DNA of 64,000 nucleotides. Source: Yoonia maricola (GTDB taxonomy: Bacteria; Pseudomonadota; Alphaproteobacteria; Rhodobacterales; Rhodobacteraceae). The position numbers and the translations under genes were made by a program. The notes under the pieces are model-generated. The model was not told the origin of the DNA. It saw only the letters and a list, made by a program, of their open reading frames with translations, and searched no databases. Of the stretch, positions 25,095 to 34,012 are shown piece by piece. Position 1 is the stretch's first letter. Every line of letters starts with the position of its first letter. The DNA is taken from positions 806,001 through 870,000 of the forward strand of contig NZ_PGTY01000001.1 of the NCBI RefSeq assembly GCF_002797915.1. Direction: 5' to 3'.

Positions 25095-26453
25095 ATGATT
25101 GAATCGAAACTGCGAATTCACTTTCCGGCACTGTGTGCTCTGTCGATGTTCTTGTGCGCTCTTGTGCCCTTATCAGCGCAGGCTGAAGCGCAGACACAAG
25201 TTGAAACTCTTCAACTTCGGCTTGCACAGATTTCTGGTGACGTTCAAAGCACCTTTGACATTCCCGACTCGGGACAGACCAGATGCTATTCGAATACAGA
25301 TGAGATCGCCTGCCCAGAGGAAGGCGATGCATTTTTTGGACAAGATGCTCAATACTCAACAAATCCAATGTCATTCACCGACAATGGTGACGGCACCATA
25401 ACGGATAACGTCACGCGCTTAATGTGGGAGCAAGGTATCAACAGCGGAAAGCTACCCTTGGATGGCGCGGTTGAATATTGTGAAAACAGCATGCACGCTG
25501 GGTATGACGATTGGCGTCTGCCAAACATCAAGGAACTATTTTCAATTGATAAATTCGAGACAGGCTGGCCGTACGCCGATCTTGAAAATTTTATTCTTAC
25601 AAGCGATACGCCTGATAAGTCAGAGCAATATTGGTCAAACAACTACTACTTGGCTGGCAGCAACGCACTGGTCAATCGTGACGATATCGCGTTTGGCGTG
25701 AATTTCATATCGGGCCACATCAAGGCTTATCCTGCCTGGTCTGCCGGTGAGCGTGCAAAATACGCCAAATGTGTCAGGGGAGACGAATACGGCATTAATC
25801 GACTTGAGGATAACGGTGATGGAACTGTATCCGATCTTGCCTCTGGGCTGATGTGGCAACAGGCGGACAGCAATGGGATGGACTGGGAAGATGCCCTCGC
25901 CTACTGCGAATCTGCTGACACAGCCGGTTACGATGATTGGCGGCTGCCTGGCATTAAAGAACTCCAGATTCTTGTGGATTATTCAGGATATTTCCCCGCA
26001 ATCGATCCGATGTTCAGCTTCGCAGAGATGATCAATGAAGGCGGAACCACAGACTATGGGTATTACTGGTCCAGTACCACGCATGTCGGCCAAGATGAAT
26101 ATTACGCCGGATGGTATGTCGCATTCGGTATGGCCGTTGGTAAGGACGGGTTAGAATCTCATGGTGCCGGGGCTGTCAGATACGATCAGAAATATGTGGG
26201 CCATCCCGACGCGGAAGAAGTCGATGCAAGTGCAAGAATCCATAATTTCGTCAGATGTACCCGGAGTGAAACTGCCGACACTGCATTGGTAGAGCGACCC
26301 GATTCAGGAAACGGCATTCCTTTTGTTTACGATCTGGCGCTTCCGACCCGGACCTTTGGCCCTAGTGCGGACCTGCCTGGTAACTCTGAAAATCCCCTGC
26401 CTGAAGAGTTTGAAATTGAGGAACCGGTTATTCCGCTTGAACGGATCGAGTAA
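25095..26453 (+). CDS. Secreted DUF1566 (Lcl C-terminal domain) protein with two repeats
   Basis: 452 residues from ATG 25095, supported by a GGAAGG site and a classical signal peptide (residues 1-30, LCALSMFLCALVPLSAQA). Two DUF1566 units follow: about 96-230 (DNGDGTITDN, LMWEQ, GYDDWRLPNIKEL) and about 239-390 (DNGDGTVSDL, LMWQQ, GYDDWRLPGIKEL), each ending with a Cys near an RC or KC. These domains occur in secreted or surface proteins, often with fibrobacter-like or lectin-like folds; their ligand is unknown. It has no coupled partner gene and is the last gene inside the right border of the island. Confidence 0.85.
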   Translation: MIESKLRIHFPALCALSMFLCALVPLSAQAEAQTQVETLQLRLAQISGDVQSTFDIPDSGQTRCYSNTDEIACPEEGDAFFGQDAQYSTNPMSFTDNGDGTITDNVTRLMWEQGINSGKLPLDGAVEYCENSMHAGYDDWRLPNIKELFSIDKFETGWPYADLENFILTSDTPDKSEQYWSNNYYLAGSNALVNRDDIAFGVNFISGHIKAYPAWSAGERAKYAKCVRGDEYGINRLEDNGDGTVSDLASGLMWQQADSNGMDWEDALAYCESADTAGYDDWRLPGIKELQILVDYSGYFPAIDPMFSFAEMINEGGTTDYGYYWSSTTHVGQDEYYAGWYVAFGMAVGKDGLESHGAGAVRYDQKYVGHPDAEEVDASARIHNFVRCTRSETADTALVERPDSGNGIPFVYDLALPTRTFGPSADLPGNSENPLPEEFEIEEPVIPLERIE

Positions 26454-26692
26454 CCCTGGTCGGAGAAATATAGGACCAGTTCTGTGTCAGTCTTTCCTGA
26501 ACTTTTGATGAAGACATCTTCTTACTCTCCGCAGGAGATAACTTTCATGGTGATTGCGCGCGACCGTACGGCGACCGAAATCCGTGGGACGTCACCATGA
26601 TGACCATTTGGGCAGTGAGGCGATCACATAAGCAGCGCGTAAGCACTGGTCCCAAAATCGCTTTGATGCATAAGATACTGATTTATAGATAT

Positions 26693-26740
26693 AAATGGCG
26701 CACCCGAGAGGATTCGAACCTCTGGCCTCCGCCTTCGGAG
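26693..26740 (-). repeat. Proximal attachment-site copy inside tRNA-Arg
   Basis: The tRNA part of the 48-bp direct repeat with 16879-16926. It covers the tRNA from the anticodon loop to the CCA end plus three A residues beyond it, so integration restored a full tRNA gene. Confidence 0.82.
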
Positions 26741-26772
26741 GGCGGCGCTCTATCCAGCTGAGCTACGGGTGC
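26696..26772 (-). tRNA. tRNA-Arg (anticodon CCG)
   Basis: 77 nt read leftward: acceptor GCACCCG/CGGGTGC with G discriminator and encoded CCA, a D-arm with GAGC stem, an anticodon stem CCGCC/GGCGG around the loop CTCCGAA (anticodon CCG, reading CGG), and a T-arm AGAGG-TTCGAAT-CCTCT. All arms pair. Its 3' half is duplicated at the far end of the island, so it served as the integration target. Confidence 0.96.
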
Positions 26773-26841
26773 GTTTATTCCCTATAAACCGGGCCTTGAC
26801 GCGCTGCAACGGGCAATCAACCAGACTAGCTTTGAAACGTC

Positions 26842-27393
26842 CTAAGGCGTATCGCTTCCAATGCGCAATTTGTTCACCGTACCATCTGGCCCGACCTCGA
26901 TATGAAACGAGGAGCCAAGATCAAACAATTCTCCGCCATTGCAAAAATAGATGTCGTAAACTGTCTTTTCAGACGTCGACCACCGGGGGTTTGGCCGCGC
27001 AGCTGCACCAAATACGTCAAAAAGTTCTGCCTCAGTCATGCCAAGGCGCAGACCGGACGGCGTGGTTAAGCGGGGATCTTTGACCGTGATATCCACAACG
27101 CGGTCTTGGAACACCAAGATATCCAAACCCGGATAGGTCAGACGCAAATCGACGTAGTCAAGCATCAAACTCTGACCCGTCTGCCGCATGTCCGGTGCGC
27201 CCAGAACGTCAATCACGTCTTGTTCCGACGCACCAATCGGCACGCCGCCAATCGCAAATTCGCTATCCTTGATGCATTGAGGTTCAATAGGCGACGACGA
27301 GCCCGTCACCAAAATCGGGGCTTTCGACGTCTCAATAGCGACCTCTGCGCAGGCTGCCAGCGCCAGTAATCCGAAGCCCACCAGCACCCTCAT
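26842..27393 (-). CDS. Lipoprotein with BamE/SmpA-like repeats
   Basis: 183 residues. A signal II peptide with lipobox LAAC (Cys15, MRVLVGFGLLALAAC) predicts a lipid anchor. Two short GxSEQDVIDVLGAPD / GMTEAELFDVFGA segments resemble the helix-turn motif of SmpA/OmlA folds, though the family is not certain. Its start overlaps the sufS stop (ATGA), so it is the last gene of the suf operon. Any link to Fe-S assembly is unclear. Confidence 0.75.
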   Translation of the reverse strand: MRVLVGFGLLALAACAEVAIETSKAPILVTGSSSPIEPQCIKDSEFAIGGVPIGASEQDVIDVLGAPDMRQTGQSLMLDYVDLRLTYPGLDILVFQDRVVDITVKDPRLTTPSGLRLGMTEAELFDVFGAAARPNPRWSTSEKTVYDIYFCNGGELFDLGSSFHIEVGPDGTVNKLRIGSDTP

Positions 27394-28613
27394 GCGAACA
27401 AATCGTGGCAGAGCTCCAATGCGTCGATCAGCACGTCAACCTCATCAGTAGTGTTATACACCCCAAAAGATGCACGGCAGGTAGCCCCGACGCCCATATG
27501 TTCCATCAAGGGCATTGCACAATGGGTGCCAGCGCGCACAGCGACACCCTTTTTATCAAGCACGGTCGAGATGTCGTGGGCATGTGCCGCCCCTTCCAGT
27601 GTGAATGAGAAAATCGCACCCTTCGTGGCCGACTGCCCCTGCACGCTGAGCCAGTTCAACCCATCCAGCCGGTCACGTGCATAGTCACGCAAGCCCTGTT
27701 CATGCTGCGCAATCTGGTCCATGCCAATGTCCATCATGTATTCCAGCGCCACGCCTAGGCCGATGGTCTGCACAATCCCCGGTGTGCCTGCCTCAAACTT
27801 CATTGGCGGATCGTTCCATGTCACCGCATCGCGGCTGACGTCACGGATCATATCGCCACCGCCCATGAAGGGGCGCATCTCGGCCATCCGTTCCTTGCGC
27901 ACATAGATCGCGCCAGAGCCGGACGGGCCGTAAAGTTTGTGTCCGGTGATAGCGTAGAAATCGCAACCAATATCGGCCACATCGACCGGCATATGTACGG
28001 CAGACTGGCTGCCATCAACCAATACAGGAACGCCTTTGGCATGGGCACCTGCCGTGATCGCTTTTACATCGACCACAGTGCCCAGCACGTTCGACATATG
28101 CGTGACCCCAACGAGCTTGGTCTTCGGCCCAATCGCATCAATCACCTTTTGCGGGTCCAGATCACCGTTGGCATCCACATCGACCCATTTGATCACGACA
28201 CCCATGCGTTCGCGCAGAAAATGCCATGGGACGATATTGGCGTGATGCTCCATGATCGACAGGACGATTTCATCGCCTGCCTCCATGCGCGGCATGGCCC
28301 ACCCATAGGCCACCATATTGATGCCCTCGGTTGTGCCGGAATTGATGATGATCTCATCCTCGGACGGCGCATTCAGAAAGCGCGCAATGATCCCGCGCAC
28401 GCCTTCATAGCGTTCGGTCGAGAGATTGCTGAGGTAGTGTAAACCGCGATGCACATTGGCGTATTCCTCTGCATAGCCACGGGTGACTGCATCAATCACC
28501 ACCTGTGGTTTCTGGGCCGATGCCCCATTGTCGAGGTAGGTCAATGGCTTGCCATTCACCTCGCGTGACAAGATCGGGAAGTCACTGCGAATTTTTGCGA
28601 TATCGAAACTCAT
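27390..28613 (-). CDS. sufS: Cysteine desulfurase SufS
   Basis: 407 residues, fold-type I PLP enzyme. PLP-binding Lys is in AITGHKLYGPSG, and the reactive Cys in RAGTHCAMPLM lies on the short SufS-type loop. The N-terminus IRSDFPILSREVNGKPLTYLDN is typical of group II desulfurases. It mobilises sulfur from cysteine as persulfide for the SufBCD scaffold. It is coupled by 4-nt overlaps to a YIP1 gene upstream and a lipoprotein gene downstream. A SufE/SufU partner is not in this window. Confidence 0.95.
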   Translation of the reverse strand: MSFDIAKIRSDFPILSREVNGKPLTYLDNGASAQKPQVVIDAVTRGYAEEYANVHRGLHYLSNLSTERYEGVRGIIARFLNAPSEDEIIINSGTTEGINMVAYGWAMPRMEAGDEIVLSIMEHHANIVPWHFLRERMGVVIKWVDVDANGDLDPQKVIDAIGPKTKLVGVTHMSNVLGTVVDVKAITAGAHAKGVPVLVDGSQSAVHMPVDVADIGCDFYAITGHKLYGPSGSGAIYVRKERMAEMRPFMGGGDMIRDVSRDAVTWNDPPMKFEAGTPGIVQTIGLGVALEYMMDIGMDQIAQHEQGLRDYARDRLDGLNWLSVQGQSATKGAIFSFTLEGAAHAHDISTVLDKKGVAVRAGTHCAMPLMEHMGVGATCRASFGVYNTTDEVDVLIDALELCHDLFA

Positions 28614-29206
28614 GCCAGACCCTCCGTTGGGACAACGCCAAGGATGGTGGCGACAATGCCAGCGATAATGGCTGTGCCGACGAAAGCGAGAAGGATTGCG
28701 ACAAAGGCTTTGCCCAAATTATTGAACGCATGCAGGATGTTAACAAAATTCAGAAAACACCAGATCAGCGCGCCAAAAGACAACAGACCGAAAATCGATG
28801 CAATCGCCGGGCTGATCAACATCAAGACGAGTTGGATTGCTTCCAGCGTAAGGCTAACGGATTGAAACCAGACAACAATAGCCAGGCTGGCGGTCAGCGT
28901 ACCAACCCCGCCCAGCATTTTTCCTGCATAGAACGTCCCAAAAACGAACAGCACAAGAAACGTCCCCATGATGACAGTAAACCCAAAGGGCGAAAACGCG
29001 ATGGCGCGGTCCTCAAACGCCACCGGAATAGGCGATATCAACTGCAAAAGTACCACAAGGATGACATTCAACACAGCGACAAGCGCCAATGCCGTCCACA
29101 ACGCATCGCGCGGGACATCCATGTTGATGACTTTGCGCGCGCTGTCTGACGGCTCCATGATGCTGGTCCAGACGGCGCGCATCCATGTTTGAAAATCAAT
29201 AGTCAT
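28610..29206 (-). CDS. YIP1-family membrane protein
   Basis: 198 residues with about five predicted helices. A cytoplasmic N-terminal part (FQTWMRAVWTSIMEPSDSARKVI) precedes a polytopic core rich in Val, Ile and Leu, typical of the Yip1 domain. It overlaps the neighbouring genes by 4 nt at both ends. Bacterial Yip1 proteins have no established role. The position between sufD and sufS suggests conserved genomic linkage rather than proven function in Fe-S synthesis. Confidence 0.75.
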   Translation of the reverse strand: MTIDFQTWMRAVWTSIMEPSDSARKVINMDVPRDALWTALALVAVLNVILVVLLQLISPIPVAFEDRAIAFSPFGFTVIMGTFLVLFVFGTFYAGKMLGGVGTLTASLAIVVWFQSVSLTLEAIQLVLMLISPAIASIFGLLSFGALIWCFLNFVNILHAFNNLGKAFVAILLAFVGTAIIAGIVATILGVVPTEGLA

Positions 29207-29706
29207 GGTCTGCTTTCAGCCTCGCGCAAGGTTTGAACCCATATCAAAAGAAACACAAGCGCCCCGATCACGCCGACAAGTGCGGCCTGAGATCCCGGCC
29301 CGATCAGGCCACGCACTAACCCATAGAACAAAAACAACGGTGAGGTCGCCAACAGCGTCCAAAACAGCGCAAGCCTTGCTCCAAACCAACTTCCCTTACC
29401 GCCCAAGACCTTGGCAATCAAATGCGACAGGGCTGCAACGCCATACATAAACAGGGGCAGGATGATGACCGCGCTAAAGAACGTATATGTCATCATCCCT
29501 TCAAAGTTCATATCTGCGGGCCAAGGCGACGGTTCATACCCATCGGCCACACGGCGCAGACGCGGCCATTGCGCCACGAAGATCAGAAAGCAACTGACCA
29601 TCAAATAGACAATTGCGCGATCCTCGCGTCGCCCCTGCCCCAGAAGGTCGCGCATCACCGCACGTGGCCTACGCCAGGTCCGCACTATATCGTTGGTGAC
29701 GGGCAT
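29203..29706 (-). CDS. YIP1-related membrane protein
   Basis: 167 residues with four predicted helices. The N-terminal TWRRPRAVMRDLLGQGRREDRAI is cytoplasmic and basic. It shares general architecture with the adjacent 198-residue protein, so the two are probably distant paralogues. It overlaps sufD by 1 nt and the next gene by 4 nt. Function unknown. Confidence 0.7.
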   Translation of the reverse strand: MPVTNDIVRTWRRPRAVMRDLLGQGRREDRAIVYLMVSCFLIFVAQWPRLRRVADGYEPSPWPADMNFEGMMTYTFFSAVIILPLFMYGVAALSHLIAKVLGGKGSWFGARLALFWTLLATSPLFLFYGLVRGLIGPGSQAALVGVIGALVFLLIWVQTLREAESRP

Positions 29707-30992
29707 TAGCGATGCCGCGACAGCCAGCCTTCCAGCCGGTCCCGCAGTTCTTCTGCCAATCCTTCGTCCGCAATCTCTTCCAATGCCTCCGCCAGAAATG
29801 ACAGCGTCAACAAATTACGTGCATCATCATGCGACACACCGCGCGAGCGCAAATAAAACAGTGCCGTTTCATCAATCGCGCCGGATGTGGACCCATGCGA
29901 ACAAGCAACATCATCGGCGTAGATTTCAAGCTCTGGTTTGGCCAGGAAAACGCTGTCGTCATCAAGCAAAAGCGATTGGCTGATCTGATAGCCATCGGTC
30001 TTTTGCGCGCCTTCCTTGACCAAGATCTTGCCTTGAAACACACCCGTCGCGCCGTTGCGCAGCACTTTTTTGAACACCTGTCGGCTTTCGCAATTCACTG
30101 CGTCATGGGTGATGAAAACCGTGTCGTCATGGTGGAAATCGGTACCATCGCCAACGCAAACCCCGGCAACATGGGCTGTCGCCTCATCGCCGACAATCTC
30201 GAGCACGCATTCATTGCGCGTCAGCACGCCGTTGAATGTCAATGTGAAAGACTTGAAGGTTGAGTTAGACGCAATCCTTGCAAAACAATGCGTTACAGCG
30301 CGACGTTCATGATCTCGCCCCTGCGAACGCACATGGTGGAAAGTGCCACCTTCGGCGACCTCAACCTCCAACTGCTTCGAAAACCGCGCGGCGGCTGGAC
30401 CTGTCTCCAATAAAGTGAATTCTGCCCCGGCCTCAACCTTCACCAGATTATGCAAGACAGCATCAGACGCCGTGTTCTTGTGCAGGTAGACAAAATTGAC
30501 CGGCTTGCTGGCCTTGCCTGTGACGCGGATCACCACACCATCGGTGGCCAACGCGGTATTGAGAGCCGCCAAAGGACGCTCAACCGGTTTTTGTCCGCGC
30601 GCTTCCAGAACACCGTAAAGGTCTTTCGCCCAGTGAATGTCCGTGTCCATCGCATCGGCCAATCGTTCGATTTCAACACCTTCTGCGGTCAGATCGTCAG
30701 ACGCATCGGCATCGAAAACACCATCGACAAAAACAATTTTCACACGGTCCACTGCATTAAAAAGCGGCACTTCATCATTGTGAAACAACGCCGCCTCTGG
30801 CGCAGCAACCGCGGTAAGCGACGTTGGGTCGGTATATTTCCAATACTCATCGCGCTTGGTGGGCAGGCCCATCTGGCGCAGCCGCGCCATCGCATCGGCG
30901 CGCGCCGCATTGCCCCAAGCCGCCCCTTGCGGGACCTCCACATCGGCCAATCGCGCCTCTGTGGTGTCTATTTTCAACTGTGCCAGCGCCAT
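29706..30992 (-). CDS. sufD: Fe-S assembly scaffold subunit SufD
   Basis: 428 residues. The C-terminal SufBD core has right-handed parallel beta-helix sequence, with HHDDTVFITHDAVNCESRQVFKKVLRNG and the conserved ACSHGSTSG segment where His is implicated in cluster assembly, then LYFLRSRG-like FYLRSRGVSHDDARNLL. SufD with SufB and SufC forms the scaffold on which clusters are built. Gene overlap with sufC indicates coupled expression. Confidence 0.95.
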   Translation of the reverse strand: MALAQLKIDTTEARLADVEVPQGAAWGNAARADAMARLRQMGLPTKRDEYWKYTDPTSLTAVAAPEAALFHNDEVPLFNAVDRVKIVFVDGVFDADASDDLTAEGVEIERLADAMDTDIHWAKDLYGVLEARGQKPVERPLAALNTALATDGVVIRVTGKASKPVNFVYLHKNTASDAVLHNLVKVEAGAEFTLLETGPAAARFSKQLEVEVAEGGTFHHVRSQGRDHERRAVTHCFARIASNSTFKSFTLTFNGVLTRNECVLEIVGDEATAHVAGVCVGDGTDFHHDDTVFITHDAVNCESRQVFKKVLRNGATGVFQGKILVKEGAQKTDGYQISQSLLLDDDSVFLAKPELEIYADDVACSHGSTSGAIDETALFYLRSRGVSHDDARNLLTLSFLAEALEEIADEGLAEELRDRLEGWLSRHR

Positions 30993-31747
30993 CAGGCGAC
31001 CTCCGCCAGAATGTCGGCATATCCGTTGTTTTCCACTTCCAGCGCCAGTTCAGGACCGCCAGATTTCACGATACGCCCGTCAGCCATGATATGCACAATG
31101 TCCGGTTTGATGTGATCGAGCAGGCGTTGATAGTGCGTGATCACAAGGAAAGACCGGCCCTCGGACCGTAGCGCGTTCACGCCTTCCGACACCAATTTCA
31201 TGGCATCGACATCAAGGCCCGAATCCGTTTCATCCAGAATGCACATCTTCGGCTCAAGCATCGCCATCTGCAGGATTTCATTGCGCTTTTTCTCACCACC
31301 CGAAAAGCCAACGTTGACCGGACGCTTAAGCATCTCTGCGTCAATCTTCAGGCTTTTTGCCTTGGCGCGCACCTCTTTAAGAAAATCAGCAGCGCTTAAT
31401 TCCTCTTCCCCGCGTTCTTTGCGCTGCGCATTCACAGCGGTGCGCAAGAAGGTCATGTTGCCAACACCGGGGATTTCAACAGGGTATTGAAAGGCCAGAA
31501 ACAGGCCAGCGGCGGCCCGCTCTTCCGGTTCCATGTCAAGCAAATCTGCGCCTTCGAGTGCTGCTGACCCGGCCGTCACCTCATAACCATCCTTACCGGA
31601 CAGGACATAAGACAGGGTTGATTTCCCCGACCCATTCGGCCCCATGATCGCATGCACCTTTCCGGGTTCAATCGACAAATCGACGCCCTTCAGGATTTGC
31701 TTGTCTTCCTCTTCCAGTTTGACCTCTAGGCCTTTGATTTCCAGCAT
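30992..31747 (-). CDS. sufC: Fe-S assembly ATPase SufC
   Basis: 251 residues, an ABC-type ATPase. Walker A GPNGSGKST, ABC signature NVGFSGGEKKRNE, and Walker B CILDETDSGLD are all present. SufC drives conformational change of SufB-SufD. It overlaps sufD by 1 nt. Unusually, a hairpin terminator lies 36 nt upstream of its start, separating it from sufB and the small membrane gene. Confidence 0.96.
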   Translation of the reverse strand: MLEIKGLEVKLEEEDKQILKGVDLSIEPGKVHAIMGPNGSGKSTLSYVLSGKDGYEVTAGSAALEGADLLDMEPEERAAAGLFLAFQYPVEIPGVGNMTFLRTAVNAQRKERGEEELSAADFLKEVRAKAKSLKIDAEMLKRPVNVGFSGGEKKRNEILQMAMLEPKMCILDETDSGLDVDAMKLVSEGVNALRSEGRSFLVITHYQRLLDHIKPDIVHIMADGRIVKSGGPELALEVENNGYADILAEVA

Positions 31748-31782
31748 AAGTTTCTCCTAAAGATAAGTGTCGGCGACAACGC

Positions 31783-31815
31783 AAAAAGCCCCAGAGCGGG
31801 GTGTCCCGCCGGGGC
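31783..31815 (-). terminator. Intrinsic terminator inside the suf operon
   Basis: Reading leftward, GCCCC...GGGGC (31811-31815 with 31788-31792) encloses a second stem GCGGG/CCCGC and is followed by TTTTT (31787-31783). It lies between the membrane-protein gene (stop 31840) and sufC (start 31747). It would reduce, not abolish, read-through from the iscR promoter. Confidence 0.7.
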
Positions 31816-31839
31816 AATTGTCGCGAATTGAGTGAAAGG

Positions 31840-32361
31840 TTAGAGGCCGTAAATGGTCCCGCGATACACGATTGAGTGCTGCGTCGTCACTTCCAGCACC
31901 TGTTCTACATGCTCTGCGGTGTAAATATAGGCCATCTGCTCGGGCCAGCGCCAGATCAGGTTGTGCCCGGCCACCAGCATGGCAGCGATCCCCACAATTT
32001 GACCGACCTTGTCGAACATGGTGCGCTTTTTCAGCAAGGCCGAAATCACAAGCATGGCCCAAAATGCCATGAACAGATCGAGAAACATCACCAGATTGCT
32101 GCCGTCGGGCAGGCCGAAGTACCGGATGCGCACCACTTGGGCGCAAACCAGCGCGACGGCGCCCAGCACCAACGCAACGACGAATGCGCCGACAAAAGCG
32201 TCCTCGCCGTGTTGGACCTTCTGCTTTCTGAGCTTGTTGCGCGGCACGCGCTTGGGAATATGCATCCCCAGATCGGGATCGTAATACGAGTTGTTGCGCG
32301 GATTGTTGATATTCTTCACCCGCGCACGAAAGTCGTTGATATCCTGCTTTGCCATCCCCAT
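31840..32361 (-). CDS. Small membrane protein of the suf operon
   Basis: 173 residues (an alternative ATG at 32355 would shorten it by two). A charged N-terminal part of about 50 residues (NNPRNNSYYDPDLGMHIPKRVPRNKLRKQK) precedes three hydrophobic helices (about 58-78, 90-110, 120-140). No enzyme motif is seen. It lies between sufB and sufC in the same direction, upstream of the internal terminator. I do not recognise a named family; it is probably a conserved Rhodobacterales protein of unknown function. Confidence 0.72.
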   Translation of the reverse strand: MGMAKQDINDFRARVKNINNPRNNSYYDPDLGMHIPKRVPRNKLRKQKVQHGEDAFVGAFVVALVLGAVALVCAQVVRIRYFGLPDGSNLVMFLDLFMAFWAMLVISALLKKRTMFDKVGQIVGIAAMLVAGHNLIWRWPEQMAYIYTAEHVEQVLEVTTQHSIVYRGTIYGL

Positions 32362-32475
32362 GCTTCAAGATCCCATAAATTGCTTGTCCAATGCTTAATT
32401 GCATCGAACTAGGGCAAGAAAGGGGCCGCGACGTGACAGAGACGCGACAAATATCTTGGTAAAACACTGGCATGG

Positions 32476-33999
32476 TCAGCCAACAGAGCCTTCCAGCGAA
32501 ATAGCAACCAACGCCTGCGCTTCCATAGCGAATTCCATCGGCAGCGCTTGCAGCACTTCCTTACAGAACCCGTTTACGACCAGCGCGACCGCCTCCTCCT
32601 CGTCCATCCCGCGTGAGCGGCAATAGAAGAGTTGATCATCATCAACCTTGGATGTCGTTGCCTCATGCTCCACTCGGGACGAGTTATTCTTGACCTCGAT
32701 GTAAGGCACCGTATGTGCCCCGCATTTATCACCAATCAGCAGGCTGTCGCACTGGGTATAGTTCCGCGAAGCTTTCGCCTTGGGATGCATCGACACAAGC
32801 CCGCGATAGGTGTTCTGCGCCTTACCCGCAGAAATCCCCTTGGACACAATCCGCGACTTCGTGTTCTTGCCCAGATGCACCATCTTTGTGCCGGTGTCGG
32901 CCTGCTGCATGTTGTTGGCAATCGCGATGGAATAGAATTCCCCCTGGCTGTCGTCGCCGCGCAGGATACAGCTTGGGTATTTCCATGTGACGGCAGAGCC
33001 GGTTTCGACCTGCGTCCACATCACCTTGGACCGGTCACCACGGCAATCGGCACGCTTGGTCACAAAATTATAGATGCCGCCGTTGCCATCCTCATCACCG
33101 GGGTACCAGTTCTGCACGGTGGAGTATTTTACCTCGGCGTCTTCCTCGACGATAATCTCAACCACAGCCGCGTGCAGTTGCGCCGTATCGCGCTTGGGCG
33201 CCGTGCAGCCTTCGAGGTAGGACACGTATGATCCCTTATCAGCAATGATCAGCGTCCGCTCAAACTGCCCCGTATTCTCGGCATTGATGCGGAAATAGGT
33301 AGACAGCTCCATCGGGCAGCGCACGCCCGGTGGAATGTAGACGAAGGACCCATCCGAAAAGACGGCCGAGTTCAGCGTCGCATAGAAATTGTCAGATGGC
33401 GGGACGACCGTACCAAGGTATTTTTTTACCAGTTCAGGGTGGTTCTCAATCGCCTCAGAGATAGAGCAGAAGATCACGCCAGCTTTCTTCAGCTCGGCCT
33501 GAAAGGTTGTCCCGACCGACACACTATCAAACACAGCATCAACAGCAACCTTACGGCCTTCTGCGGGCATGTCCTCGGCACCTTCGACACCGGCCAAAAT
33601 AGCCTGCTCTTTCAATGGGATACCCAGCTTGGCGTAGGTCGCCAGCAGTTTCGGGTCCACATCATCCAAGGACTTTGGCTTTTCTTCCATGCTCTTGGGG
33701 CGAGCGTAGTAATAGATATCCTGAAAATCGATGTCAGGGTAGTTGACCATCGCCCATGTCGGCTCTTCAATCTTTTCCCAGCGTTCAAAGGCTGACAGAC
33801 GCCAATCTGTCATCCATTGCGGCTCTTTGTTCTTGCTGGAAATCAGCTTGACGATATCGGTGTTCACGCCCTTTGGCGCGTACTCCATTTCAATCTCGGT
33901 TTCCCAGCCGTATTTGTAATTGCCCGAGAGTTCCTTGACCGCATCCACGGTCTCCTGATCAACGCCTTCTTTGACCTCAACGGTATCCAAAGCTGTCAT
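32476..33999 (-). CDS. sufB: Fe-S assembly scaffold subunit SufB
   Basis: 507 residues from ATG 33999 (the frame runs further upstream into the preceding desulfurase gene, which is not coding for SufB). Typical elements: [54 protein letters not shown] with the conserved Cys, and [13 protein letters not shown] near the end. SufB is the main scaffold protein that receives persulfide from SufS. It lies 13 nt after the upstream desulfurase gene. Confidence 0.96.
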   Translation of the reverse strand: MTALDTVEVKEGVDQETVDAVKELSGNYKYGWETEIEMEYAPKGVNTDIVKLISSKNKEPQWMTDWRLSAFERWEKIEEPTWAMVNYPDIDFQDIYYYARPKSMEEKPKSLDDVDPKLLATYAKLGIPLKEQAILAGVEGAEDMPAEGRKVAVDAVFDSVSVGTTFQAELKKAGVIFCSISEAIENHPELVKKYLGTVVPPSDNFYATLNSAVFSDGSFVYIPPGVRCPMELSTYFRINAENTGQFERTLIIADKGSYVSYLEGCTAPKRDTAQLHAAVVEIIVEEDAEVKYSTVQNWYPGDEDGNGGIYNFVTKRADCRGDRSKVMWTQVETGSAVTWKYPSCILRGDDSQGEFYSIAIANNMQQADTGTKMVHLGKNTKSRIVSKGISAGKAQNTYRGLVSMHPKAKASRNYTQCDSLLIGDKCGAHTVPYIEVKNNSSRVEHEATTSKVDDDQLFYCRSRGMDEEEAVALVVNGFCKEVLQALPMEFAMEAQALVAISLEGSVG

Positions 34000-34012
34000 C
34001 TTTTCTATCCTC

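Larger units (their letters stand above)
16879..26740. mobile_element. Probable degraded genomic island in tRNA-Arg(CCG)
   Basis: Bounded by a 48-bp direct repeat (16879-16926 and 26693-26740, 47 of 48 identical) that covers the tRNA-Arg sequence from the anticodon loop to the 3' CCA, the usual attachment core for tyrosine integrases. The intact tRNA is at the right end, and an integrase remnant lies just inside the left end. Cargo includes a five-gene envelope cluster, an orphan protein, an ArsR/DUF6428 pair, a VOC protein and a DUF1566 protein. Because the integrase is broken, the element is probably fixed. Alternative: a rearranged or partially deleted island. Confidence 0.7.

Noticed and set aside
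31757-32473. A 238-residue leftward frame over the suf membrane gene
   Set aside because: The other frame gives a plausible membrane protein; this one is Arg/Ser rich with no domain and runs over the internal terminator.
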